Origin: Fremontodendron californicum
Taxonomy: Eukaryota; Streptophyta; Magnoliopsida; Malvales; Malvaceae
DNA: 64,000 nt
Assembly: GCA_030761205.1 (NCBI GenBank)
Contig: JAULJL010000025.1
Location: 6,453,501-6,517,500, forward strand
Direction of reading: 5' to 3'
A program made the position numbers and the translations under genes. The notes under the pieces were generated by a model. That model was not told the DNA's origin and did no database searches. It saw only the letters and a list, made by a program, of their open reading frames with translations. The number at the start of each line of letters is the position of its first letter. Within the stretch, counting starts at the first letter, position 1. Below are positions 11,740 through 21,430 of the stretch, one piece after another.

Positions 11740-12237
11740 ATAATTAGAATAGACGTACTTTTTGTATAATAATCATGTATTTTTTTGTATAATTTTTTTA
11801 ATAATGTACGTTCTGTATAATAATCATGTACTTTTTTTATTTTTTTTCATTAAATGTAAAAATTAACCTTTATTTGAAAATTTTAAATGATTATTTATTA
11901 ATTTTGATATTTAAATTTTATTATTAATTTTGTTATTCAATTTCGTTATTTATTATTTAAAATTTTAATTTTGTAAAATTAAATTTCAAAGTTATTATTA
12001 TTTTTTTTTTTACCGTTTTAAAACAGTAACATACTTGAATGTATAATTAATTAATTAAATAATTAATTATATATATATAAAAAAATATATTTAGAATTAA
12101 TTAATAAAAAAAATATTATTTAGGCTTTTAAAATAAATAACAAAATTTTTACAAAAATACTTTAATAATGTTAATTTTTAAAATTAAAAAAAAAAATACT
12201 TTAATTACAAAATTTAAAAATTAAAAAAAAAAAATAG
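11740..12237. other. AT-rich 3' region of the MULE-like element
   Basis: It lies between the plant-mobile-domain reading frame and the right palindromes. It consists of A/T-rich low-complexity sequence, with a repeated GTACTTTTTGTATAATAATCATGTA-like unit near 11755-11840. No coding sequence is seen. Confidence 0.4.
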
Positions 12238-12407
12238 TGTTAGGAAGTCGCAATAGCATATGAAAACTTCCCAACATTATAAAAAAAATTAACAAATTGC
12301 ACTTGAAAGTAGCCATATCATATGGCGACTTCCGAGCATGGTTTTTAAAAAAAAAGAAATAAAACTTTTAGTTGGGAAGTCGTCATATCATATGGCGACT
12401 TCCCAAC
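12238..12407. repeat. Right array of three palindromes with the same core
   Basis: Copies lie at 12238-12276 (imperfect), 12302-12336 (imperfect) and 12371-12407 (one mismatch, arms GTTGGGAAG/CTTCCCAAC). Centres are about 62-70 bp apart, the same phasing as the left array. The outer arms again differ from copy to copy while pairing internally. Confidence 0.85.
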
Positions 12408-12503
12408 TGATTTTAAAATTAGCGTATTTTGGTACATAATTTAGAAACGTTGATAGTTTGGTAAAAAAAAAAAAAAAATTAGCAATATTCAAATAAAAAA
12501 ACC

Positions 12504-12512
12504 GCCAGAAGC
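12504..12512. repeat. Right target-site duplication GCCAGAAGC
   Basis: This is an exact partner of 8908-8916. Confidence 0.75.
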
Positions 12513-13190
12513 CCATTTGGAATTGGATTTGGATTTGGCTTTTGGTCTTAAATCTAATATCATTTAAAATATATTTAGAAATTTCATAATTATTAACTTT
12601 TAAAATAAAAAATTTAGTCAAATATTAGATAAATTAATATAAATACAATGAGTAATTTGTCTTAAATAAAATATTCTCAAATTTTATAATTATTACATAA
12701 TATTTTGCATCGTTTAATTCTGCATCGGTTAATTTTTATTTGCATCATTATATACTTGATGCATCATATGCATTTTATTTTTGTTTATTTTTTATAATAA
12801 GTATGACATGGTAATGGTGATTTTAGATATGCATTTGACTATTGAGCTATAATATTAAAAAGGTTAATAATTTTATCAAAAAAATGTTAATAATTTATTT
12901 TATCATATAAGTAAAGGAATTAAAATGTCCTAAAATATTTTAAATCTCATAAAATAAGAGTTTTCATGATTGCAATTATTGTTTATTTCATTTTGTAGTG
13001 AGTTATGCAAAAGTTAAAAAAAAATCGCAATCGCGATGAGCATGACGACCACTATCTTATCCATTATGTTCGCGATCGCAATAAACGCAACATGACCACA
13101 ATTTAAATCCTTGTAGCTACAGATGGAATAGAACCACAAAAGAGATGGGAACTACTATAGAATCCAATTTCAAATTTATATAAATCTTAT
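12513..13190. other. AT-rich intergenic stretch with a small inverted-repeat fragment
   Basis: Mostly A/T-rich. At 13023-13095 there is a CGCAATCGCGA ... TCGCGATCGC patch that looks like a MITE remnant. No gene is seen. Confidence 0.3.
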
Positions 13191-13868
13191 TAATGACAGG
13201 GAAGACAACTGCAAGTAGGAGAAAGGATGACAGATCCAGATGATGGAACCATTCTTCAACATTCAAAAAATCATAGATGAAGAAATCAAGGCTCACATCC
13301 TAAATGATATAACAATGACAAAGCTTTTCGTGGTTTGTAGCCTTAGTAACATCAAAAGCCTCCATCTTTCAACTTATCATAGGAAATAAATAAAGAAATA
13401 AATGTCCTTTCCTTGGTGCTAAAGTGAAAGTGAAATTTGTGAACTCTTATTCAAGCTTGCTCACAAACTACAACAAAGAAAATCAAAATGACTTCCCAAG
13501 GGCATCTTTGAACGAGCAGTTTGTTTCAAAAATAGTACTTTTTCACTTAGTAGGGGATGCCAGACTTCGTTTGCAGGGTGTGTACTTTTCACTCACATAG
13601 ATTAAGTAGTTTCCCTCTGAAGTGTGAACTAATGGGTGAAACAATCTGCTATGTCCACATCTTAGCTTATATGTGGCAGTAGAAGATATTGCATGGAAAG
13701 TTAAAGATAATTTGGCTACAGAATTCAGCAACTCCCAAAGTTAAACTCCCAAAAGACCTCATAATTTTGATTAGGCATGTAGAATTGGCAAACTTAACTT
13801 AAATTCTAATGTGAATACGAGAAAGTAAAATTCATGGTTGAAAAAGCAAAAAAGCGTAGTAAGGGATA
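13191..13868 (-). other. Probable 3' region of the FAR1-type locus
   Basis: On the minus strand this follows the coding exon. It has the mixed composition of a 3' UTR or further exons, but I found no recognisable protein segment. The short open frame at 13543-13731 is not supported by any motif. Confidence 0.3.
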
Positions 13869-14426
13869 TCACAACAAACCTTGAATGTCACCTGATAAAC
13901 TCTCTCGGCGGATCTTGGCTTTAACATTGTAAATGTTCCTTGAATCTGATACAAGATTTGGATTTCTTTGCCTTAAAGCCTTGAGGATTTGGCATGGCCG
14001 TTTACCAGCTGCAGTCATGTCCCTTATTAGCAATACCTCTTCTTTTGTAAAACGACGGCAAGAAGGGTGGTCAGAAATAACTTCTGAAGGTTCATGATTG
14101 TGTTCTCCATTTTTAACCGTGAGTGTCCATACATCATCATCCTTTTTGCCCACAACTTCAAAAGGACAATTTGTAAGACGAGAAGCACTCTTTCTTTGGC
14201 GCATGTTTTCACCATTCTTGAGCCTTTTACGATAAACACCACCTCTATCACAAGCAATAGTCACATACCTATCCTTTGCAGAATCCCTAATGGATACCAT
14301 ATATCCTTGTGTCGAGGCGAAGTCACGGACATATTTGAGCAGTTCTTCACGAGTCTTAAAAGTTCCACTTGGTGGTAATAGCATCTTCTTTTCTTGGTTA
14401 AGCTCATCTTGTTCTTGAACTTCCAT
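13869..14426 (-). CDS. FAR1-type DNA-binding domain protein, coding exon
   Basis: A 185-residue open frame begins with an acidic leader. It then has a FAR1-like segment (REELLKYVRDFASTQGY, about residues 27-43) and the cysteine/histidine pattern of the FAR1/WRKY-GCM1 zinc fold: IACDRGG, TNCPFEV, then HNHEP about residue 110. A basic C-terminal part follows (SCRRFTKEEV, then ILKALRQRNP). This matches short plant FAR1-family proteins derived from MULE transposases, which are nuclear regulators; the function of this one is not known. The frame ends at a stop at 13869. A good donor (CAAG|GTTTGT, exon end 13880) could instead splice to a further exon. The reading frame is intact, unlike nearly everything else in the window. 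Whether it is expressed cannot be judged. Confidence 0.72.
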   Translation of the reverse strand: MEVQEQDELNQEKKMLLPPSGTFKTREELLKYVRDFASTQGYMVSIRDSAKDRYVTIACDRGGVYRKRLKNGENMRQRKSASRLTNCPFEVVGKKDDDVWTLTVKNGEHNHEPSEVISDHPSCRRFTKEEVLLIRDMTAAGKRPCQILKALRQRNPNLVSDSRNIYNVKAKIRRESLSGDIQGLL

Positions 14427-15770
14427 GTCCAGAAGTTGAGTGGAAACAACTAGATAAGAAAATGGTATATAAGATTCAGAAGAATGAAAGAGAAGTACAG
14501 AAGATTGGTTTAAAGACAGGCTTGCACCATATTGGTGACAAGCAAACCATATTTAACTTTTTCTTAATAGCCATGCAATATCCAGTGTCTTGTAACAATG
14601 GTAACAGCAGAATCGAAGAGGGTTATAACTCATAACAGCAACAGAAATTAAATTTACAATAAAGCAATACAAATCAGCACAGAAGTATTCCACCAAAACA
14701 ATACACTTAGCTCTTAGTTAATCTAATAAAAACTTATACAAAAAACAAAGTCATACAGTATTCTGAGCTTACTTTTACCATAGCTATTTCTTCATTGACT
14801 ACTCCCATATTACGTAAGACAAAGTTAAGATTCCGTTTGATTTGATTGATACTTTTGCTATTTCCCTTTTTTTTTTGGTTATTCATTTTTTTGCAAAAAA
14901 AAAAAAAAAAAGAAGAAGAAACAAACAAATATTAGAAGCATCGTCAATCAGACAGCCTAAATAAAGTTTCCTATCTAGAACAGGATCATATCTGTTTAAG
15001 AAAGTGTCAGGAAAATCACGTCATTCTTTTAGCAAACTCTCATGTCCTAATTCAATACAGTTTCTTCTTTGGATATTTGGAGCAATTAGACAAAATTTTG
15101 AAGAGCACAAAATCGAACAGTCGATCTTTGCAGCCTTAGTTCTTGTTGATACTTTAAAATGCCCAGGACCCATTAACAATACAAAGAAAAATAGACTGAT
15201 TTTGAACCCAAAAAAAATGATCTTAAAGATAGCAATACTCTTCCTATAGCTCAAATTTCCTTTAAAAAAAAAAACTCACCGTCTCCTAAGTTCCATAAAA
15301 AAAATTCAAAGACTAATTAAACTTCGATTGAATTTTATTCGTGTATAACTAATTGAGTCAAAAGTTCCAAATTAACAGGAAAATTTTTAAAGGCAAAAAG
15401 ATATTAAACTTCAATTCAATCTTCCATTATTCAACGGAGAGAGCCGGAGAATATAGCATACCCGTTGAGAGTTAAAATCTTAAAGTGAATTTCATGGTTG
15501 AGGATGAGAACCCTAGCCGAGTAATCTGCGGGGCGTCATTGTTGATGACGTGTCGAAAGGAGAAGAGCCGGTTGGGTGATACCGTCGGCGATGGGTTGGT
15601 TTTGGTGGAAGTAGTGAAATGGAGGGAAATTCGAAGGATTTGAGAATGGAAAGAAGCTTTTATAAAAAAAAGGAAATGGGAAGAGGGGATTTTTCCAAGG
15701 GAAATGCGGGTATTGCCAAGGAAGGTTTCTGAGATCACAAGGAGATCCGTTCTTTCACATTTTTAACCTT
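14427..15770 (-). other. 5' flank, possible leader introns of the FAR1-type locus
   Basis: No protein motif is seen. The GC-richer block at 15440-15760 could be a first noncoding exon on the minus strand. The open frame at 15472-15738 has no recognisable domain. A long A run lies at 14895-14912. Confidence 0.25.
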
Positions 15771-15929
15771 CCCCTCTTTGGGCCTTTTCGTCCTTTCATT
15801 TAGATTTAAACTTCGGATAATAAACCTTTCTTTTCCCCGAGGAAGATAATTTTGAAGCTGTTAAAATTACAATTAAAACCAATTTTCCTTATTAAAATAT
15901 TAAAAAATATTAATAATAAACCTTTCATT

Positions 15930-16248
15930 TAGATTTGTTCATGGCCGAGTCGGGTTACGAGCCAAATTTTTTTCACATTTTTTACTTAAATCCGATCCAG
16001 ATTTAAATTGGTTCGTAAGCTTGAATTACTGTTTAAAAAATATTAAAATATTAAAAAAATTATTTTTATATTAATATTTATATATTTTTATAATTAAATT
16101 TAAATAAAAACATTTTTATTAATAAATAGTAATTCAAGCTGGGCTGGTCCGAATTAAAAAAAAAAAGCATGTTCAGACCCTGGTCAATACGAACCGAACT
16201 TGTCAGACCTGGCAGGTAATCCGATCCTTGAACAGATTTATAATTAAG
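15930..16248. mobile_element. Probable hAT-type MITE
   Basis: The left end reads TAGATTTGTTCATGG. Near the right end CCTTGAACAGATTTA is its imperfect inverse. GTCGGG and ACCTGGC-type GC-rich blocks sit near the ends around an AT-rich core. CCTTTCATT before and CCTTCATT after may be a mutated target duplication. Borders are uncertain. Confidence 0.5.
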
Positions 16249-16289
16249 CCTTCATTATTTTCTTTTTGCCAAAAGTGAGAACAAAATAT

Positions 16290-16756
16290 TAGAGATGGCA
16301 ACAGGTCGGATATCTGCATTTTTTTGTAATATTTGAATCTACAAAACTGCTTTAAAATCTGAATCTGTTTATTATCCGCATTAAATCCGAATATTATTAT
16401 CTGAATCCAAATCCGAATTAAATAACATTATCCGCTGGATATTCGAATCCGCTAATATCCAAATTCAGTAAGTCAAAAAATTTAAATAAAAATATAAAAT
16501 AAAACAAAACAAAAATTAATTTTAAATTCAAATAAATGGATAATGGATTCGGATTCGGACATCCGAATCAGCAAAAGTAAGCGAATTCGGATAGCGGATT
16601 CGGATATCCGAATCCATTATCCTATAAGTAATGCGGATTCGGATAATGGATATCCGAGATTTCATATCCGTATCCGCTCCGAATCCATTACAAATAATAA
16701 TTATAATATTTGAATTCAAATTTTATCTGAATCTGCACTATCCATTACCATTCCTA
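16290..16756. mobile_element. Non-autonomous hAT element (467 bp) with 8-bp TSD
   Basis: The termini are TAGAGATGGCAA and TTACCATTCCTA. The exact 8-bp duplication CAAAATAT lies at 16282-16289 and 16757-16764. The interior is full of GGATATCCG / GATTCGGAT repeats in both orientations (for example 16540-16690), giving strong self-complementarity. Noncoding. Confidence 0.85.
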
Positions 16757-17059
16757 CAAAATATTCATGCTGCAACAAATTTAAAGGAGATTGTCACTTA
16801 AAAAGTTAAAACGACTAGATCTATACACATTCAATTTGTGGTGAAATAAAATGATTTATTATTAAGATAAGAATTAAAAAAGAAAAAAAACTAAAAAATT
16901 ATAGTTATAACCTGGATGAGATAAGTGAATTTATAATTATTCATAAACACCATAATGAGTTTTATTTTATTTTTTTATTTAGAGATAAAACACATCAAAT
17001 ATTTTTAATATATTTAAAAATTTATTTCTGACCCATGCTATGTATAGTTAGTTTTATTT

Positions 17060-17100
17060 ATTTAACTAGCTTTTTTAATTCGTACGATGTACGAATCTTT
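17060..17100 (-). mobile_element. Possible Helitron 3' terminus
   Basis: On the minus strand a hairpin (ATTCGTAC-ATC-GTACGAAT, 17078-17096) is followed 8 bases later by CTAG and then T (17069-17065). This is the layout of Helitron 3' ends. A sequence starting TCTAAACTATTATAAAA at 17698 on the plus strand resembles a Helitron 5' end but faces the other way, so the two do not delimit one element. Confidence 0.35.
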
Positions 17101-18136
17101 TTGTTTTATTTTAATGACTTTAATTTATTTAATTGTTATATTATATTATTTTTTAAAAACAATATATATTTTTATTAATCTACTATATTTAATCAAACAT
17201 TCATAAATGTATATATACACATGTTATATTAGAAACAATATTTATTCATTTAAAATAAATTTAATATTTTGCAAGTTTAAAGCCATTCTTTCTTTTCATA
17301 AAAAAAAATTTGTTACTTCAATTCATTTGCTACATACAAATATTATATATAACCCTAAAATAAAGACAAATAATTATGTGCTGGTTTAATTTAAAAAATC
17401 TTTATTAAAACTTCGATAATGATGTAGCCATATCTAAACCCAGATAAATCAATGATTTTTTAAAGACGTGAAAGTCAAACTCAAAATTCATCTTAATAAG
17501 ATATCTTTTGATACCCAGATAAATAACTAAATTCTAAGAATTGAATAAACTTAACTTAATCTAAAATAATGCATACTTTCTTAAATAAATAGGGATATTT
17601 GATAAGTAAATTACTTTTTTAAAATCATCTTACATGTCATGAAAATAATTATCTACATAAGCATATTTTATCATGTTTTCATGTACTTTGCAATATATCT
17701 AAACTATTATAAAATAAGTGACTGAGTTGGAGTCACGAGTCAAGTGAAATAAAATCAAAAAAATAAATAAGAATAATTATATCTTTTAATATTTTATATA
17801 ATATTTTTAATAAAAAAGTTATCTATTTACTTTTAAAAAATCACTCAATCTTTTAAAAAACTATCCACTTAAAAAAATTACCATATTTTTATCAATTTCT
17901 CTAAAAAAATACCCACTTTAAAAGATTAACCATTTTATTATATTTAATTTTTTAAACACAATTTATTTATTTATTTTTTAAATATATTTTCACTCTTAGA
18001 GTGAGTGTCGGGAATTCTAAAATGTCAAGAAATCTAGAGAAACACACTTAATTATGAGGGTGAGGTTTAGTCTAAAGATTTAATATACTCATGCATAATC
18101 AATAAATTTGTTTAATTTAAAAAAAAAATGATTATG
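17101..18136. other. AT-rich intergenic stretch
   Basis: Low-complexity A/T-rich sequence. Short open frames such as 17207-17389 are composition artefacts. Apart from the Helitron-like motif at 17698, I see nothing specific. Confidence 0.35.
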
Positions 18137-18236
18137 GTTAGAACTAGAGGTGGCAAAATGAACCCGAACCCGAAAACCCGCCCAGGAAAACCCGAACCCG
18201 AACCCGCCCAAACCCGATTTGACCAAAAAGTCAAAA

Positions 18237-18432
18237 ACCCGAACCCGAAAAAGCCCGAACCCGAATGGGCCCGAACCCGAATGGACCCGAACCCGAATGG
18301 GCCCGAACCCGAATGGACCCGAACCCAAATGGACCCGAACCCGAATGGGCCCGAACCCGAATGAGCCCGAACCCGAATGAGCCCGAACCCGAATGGACCC
18401 GAACCCGAGACCGGCCCGAACCCGAACCCGAA
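18237..18432. repeat. Left 16-bp minisatellite, about 10-12 units
   Basis: Units alternate CCCGAACCCGAATGGG, ...TGGA and ...TGAG. Because 16 is not a multiple of 3, the array is open in several frames and encodes Pro/Asn/Glu/Arg-rich nonsense. Confidence 0.9.
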
Positions 18433-18772
18433 TTTAATACTAAAAATAAAAATTAACAAATTGCAATTATTTTTTTTTACAAAGCAATAACTTTAATTAT
18501 TATTTTTTTTTTTTTTAATAATTTAATTAAAATTTAAAATTTAATATATTATATATATATTACGAAATAATAATTTTATCAAAAAGTAAATTATATTTTG
18601 TACTTATAAGTTATAACTTTAACGTCTCATATCATGATGAATTTACAATCTAAATATTTTAAATTCTTGAAAATTTTAAAGATGTGAAAAAAAATTTGAC
18701 AATAATTCAATTAATCTATAAGGGTAAAAAAATTGACAATAATTCAATTATTTTGGCCTTTTGGGTTATACT

Positions 18773-19034
18773 TAGACCTGCTCACGGGCCGGGCCTGGGC
18801 AGGATATTTTGTGTTCCGGGCCGGCCCGGCCCGGAACAGTAATTTTTATTATAATATTAATTTATTTAATTTTAATTATAAAAAAATAAAAAAATAAAAA
18901 AATAAAAAAATTATTTTTTTATTCCAATGAACAGTGTTTCGGGCTAAACGGGCGGGCCGGGCCGACCCAGGGCCAGGCCTGGGCAGAGAAAATAAAAAAA
19001 AACTGGGCCGCGGCCCGGCCCATAAACAGCTCTA
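18773..19034. mobile_element. Nested hAT MITE (262 bp), exact TSD
   Basis: Ends TAGACCTGCTCACGGGCC and GGCCCATAAACAGCTCTA are imperfect inverted repeats. The exact duplication GTTATACT lies at 18765-18772 and 19035-19042. GC-rich GGGCCGGGCC blocks sit inside each end. It lies within the 18145-20039 element, so it is younger. Confidence 0.9.
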
Positions 19035-19279
19035 GTTATACTTATGCGGTTAGGTTAGGGTGGGTTTAATTGGATTATGGCTTTCATGTGATTTTATTTT
19101 AGCGGGTGGATTTAATGGGGTTTTGGGTTTTATGGCCTTTTGGTTTTGGGTATATTTATTATATATTAATAAATAATCATATTAATTATATATTTATTAC
19201 GTATAATTTAAATATAAATTATATTTTTTAGTACTACTTTATAATTTATACTTTATACTGATGAAAAAAATATAAGTAC

Positions 19280-19281
<2 letters not shown>

Positions 19282-19328
<47 letters not shown>
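19282..19328. repeat. (AT)n microsatellite
   Basis: About 23 AT dinucleotides in a row, inside the 1.9-kb hAT element. Confidence 0.95.
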
Positions 19329-19330
<2 letters not shown>

Positions 19331-19754
19331 TGACTATAAGCATAAATGTTTTGCATTTTATAAGTATATAAACGAATAGATGAAGGCCAGGATTTATTTT
19401 TAAAAGTTTTTTATTTTATAGTGAATATAAATTATAATGTATTTATATTTTGAAATTCGAGCTCATCAAATCAATTATTTTAAATATCAATATATTAATT
19501 TATAATATATCATATTTTTTATAATAAATTATTTCAAAATTTGATTTTATATAACAAATTAATTTCTTATTCTTTTGGTGCTAACAAATATTAATTTTAA
19601 AAAATAAATATAATTAAAAATATCATATAATAGCAAAAGTATAAAAATAAAAAAAATAATAATAAAATAATAATTTGTTTTTAGATATAAATATTTAAAT
19701 TACGTAAAAATGATTACATCTAATATAAAATAAAATAATGTAAAACATATCCGT

Positions 19755-20025
19755 ACCCAGATCGAACCCGAACCCAGACCGAACCCGAACCCGAACCCGA
19801 ATGGGCCCGAACCCGAATGAGCCCGAACCCGAATGGGCCCGAACCCGAATGGACCCGAACCCGAATGAGCCCGAACCCGAATGAGCCCGAACCCGAATGG
19901 ACCCGAACCCGAATGAGCCCGAACCCGGATGGACCCGAACCCGAATGAGCCCGAACCCGAATGAGCCCGAACCCGAATAAACCCGAACCCGAATGAACCC
20001 GACCCGAACCCGCCCGAACCCGCCC
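19755..20025. repeat. Right 16-bp minisatellite, about 15 units
   Basis: Same CCCGAACCCGAATGNG unit and same strand as the left array, ending 15 bp before the right terminal repeat. Confidence 0.9.
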
Positions 20026-20849
20026 AATTGCCACCTCTAGTTAGAACTTAGAAGAACTTGGGATTCAAGGGCTCATTATCTACATCGATCATGGAATTTA
20101 AGAATTTTCATAATTACTTGAAAGTTTAAAATAAAATAAAGTATATAAAGACTTAAAAGACATACTTTATGTAGACACCTAATTTTGTCCGGACCACTAA
20201 AACAGGTATGTTTTCTTCCTAAATTGATGTTTCAGAATGTAAAAAGACTTTTTTCATCCTACAGCTGGTTCTCTGAAACTTAGTCTAAGAAGGCGAGCAT
20301 AAAAATTCAAACTTAAAAAAGTCAACCCCGGAAAATCAACCCCGAAAAGTCAACTATTGAAAAATTCAACCCACTTTCAAAATCAAGATTTGAAGTTCAA
20401 TTGAAAAATGGCGAAAGAATTTTGATAATCTGAGGTCTACATCGAAAGATATGGAGTTCGAAAGTTGGGTTACAGAGATTCAGTAGAAAGGAAACCCTAG
20501 TTCGGAAAACTTGGGGAAAAGTGCTTAAACAATCAAATTGGTCAAAATTGAAGGTTCCAAATGAAAGATAAGCACTGACTATGGGTAATGGAGAAGCTAC
20601 TTGGAAGAAAAACTGAAAGAAAAGTCAATCCGGAAGAAAACCGAGAATTAGGGTTTTTGGTGGATTTCGGTGAAATTTGGAAGAATTACAGAATTGGCCC
20701 GATTCGGTACGACTAAAGCCCCTAATTAATGAGAAGTGATTAAACAAGGATAGCCCAAGGCTCAGTTTGAAGAAAATCTAAAAATTGGACTTGTTTTGAG
20801 CAAAACCGGGTTTTAGAGGCAAAAGGGCAAAATTGGAAATTTTGAGAAA

Positions 20850-21430
20850 AATAGAAAATGAACTCCAAAAATTCTGAAGAATTGCAGATCTCATTCTTAA
20901 ATCATTTCGAAGAGATTGGCGAAAGAAAATATTGATTCGGAGTTCGTTTGCAAAATGGCCAAATCTCGAGTTCCCTATGTAGAAATTCAAGAGGATAAAT
21001 CCCGAAAAAAATAGCAAATGAACTCCAAAAATTATGAAAATTTGAAAATCTCATTTTTAAATTATTTGGATGAGATTGGCGAAAGAAAATCCGGATTCGG
21101 AGTTCGTTTTCAAAATGGCCAAATCTCGAGCCCCTTATGCAGTAATTCAAGCAGATAAATCCCAAAAAAATACCAAATGAGTTCCAAAAATTATGAAAAC
21201 TTCCAGATCACACTTTTAAATTATTTGGAAGAGATTGGTGAAGAAAAATCTGGATTTGGAGCTAGTTTAAAAAATGATAAAGTTTGGGAGCACAAAAGGG
21301 TAATTTTGGAAGAAAAAATCCAAATAAATAGCAAATGGACTCGGAAAATTTTGAAAACCTTCAGAATCAAAATTTTATGTTGAAAGTACTGAAAAATAAA
21401 ATTTGAATTTGGAGTCCGTTTGCTATTTAT
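20850..21430 (+). repeat. Four tandem copies of a ~160-bp unit inside the LTR
   Basis: The anchor AAATGAACTCCAAAAATT recurs at about 20861, 21021, 21180 and 21338, each followed by GAGATTGG and a CGTTTGCAAAATGG-like block in the first three. The same array exists at 37540-38110 in the second LTR, so the repeat predates their separation. Confidence 0.88.

Larger units (their letters stand above)
8917..12503. mobile_element. MULE-like element carrying a plant-mobile-domain gene
   Basis: A 9-bp direct repeat GCCAGAAGC lies at 8908-8916 and 12504-12512, the duplication length typical of Mutator-like elements. Just inside, the two ends are related as inverted repeats over about 80-130 bp: AATATTGTTAA versus AATATTGCTAA, then CCGAAATACGCT versus CCAAAATACGCT. 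Next come palindrome arrays on both sides, then a TATA promoter and a decayed plant-mobile-domain gene on the plus strand. No MuDR-type transposase was seen, so the copy is non-autonomous. The extreme ends are A/T-rich and not well conserved. Confidence 0.75.
18145..20039. mobile_element. Non-autonomous hAT element (1.9 kb) with minisatellite ends
   Basis: Termini TAGAGGTGGCAA and TTGCCACCTCTA are perfectly inverted and flanked by the exact 8-bp duplication GTTAGAAC (18137-18144 and 20040-20047). Both subterminal regions carry arrays of a 16-bp unit, CCCGAACCCGAATGGG and variants, in the same orientation. The body is AT-rich, without a transposase, and contains a nested 262-bp MITE. The open frames over the arrays are an artefact of the 16-bp period. 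Confidence 0.92.

Noticed and set aside
15472..15738. 88-residue open frame on the minus strand
   Set aside because: It is Ser/Phe-rich without a domain and lies in what looks like a 5' leader.
18128..20034. Overlapping Pro/Glu/Asn/Arg-rich open frames on both strands
   Set aside because: They arise from the 16-bp minisatellite read in three frames; there is no start context, domain or codon structure.
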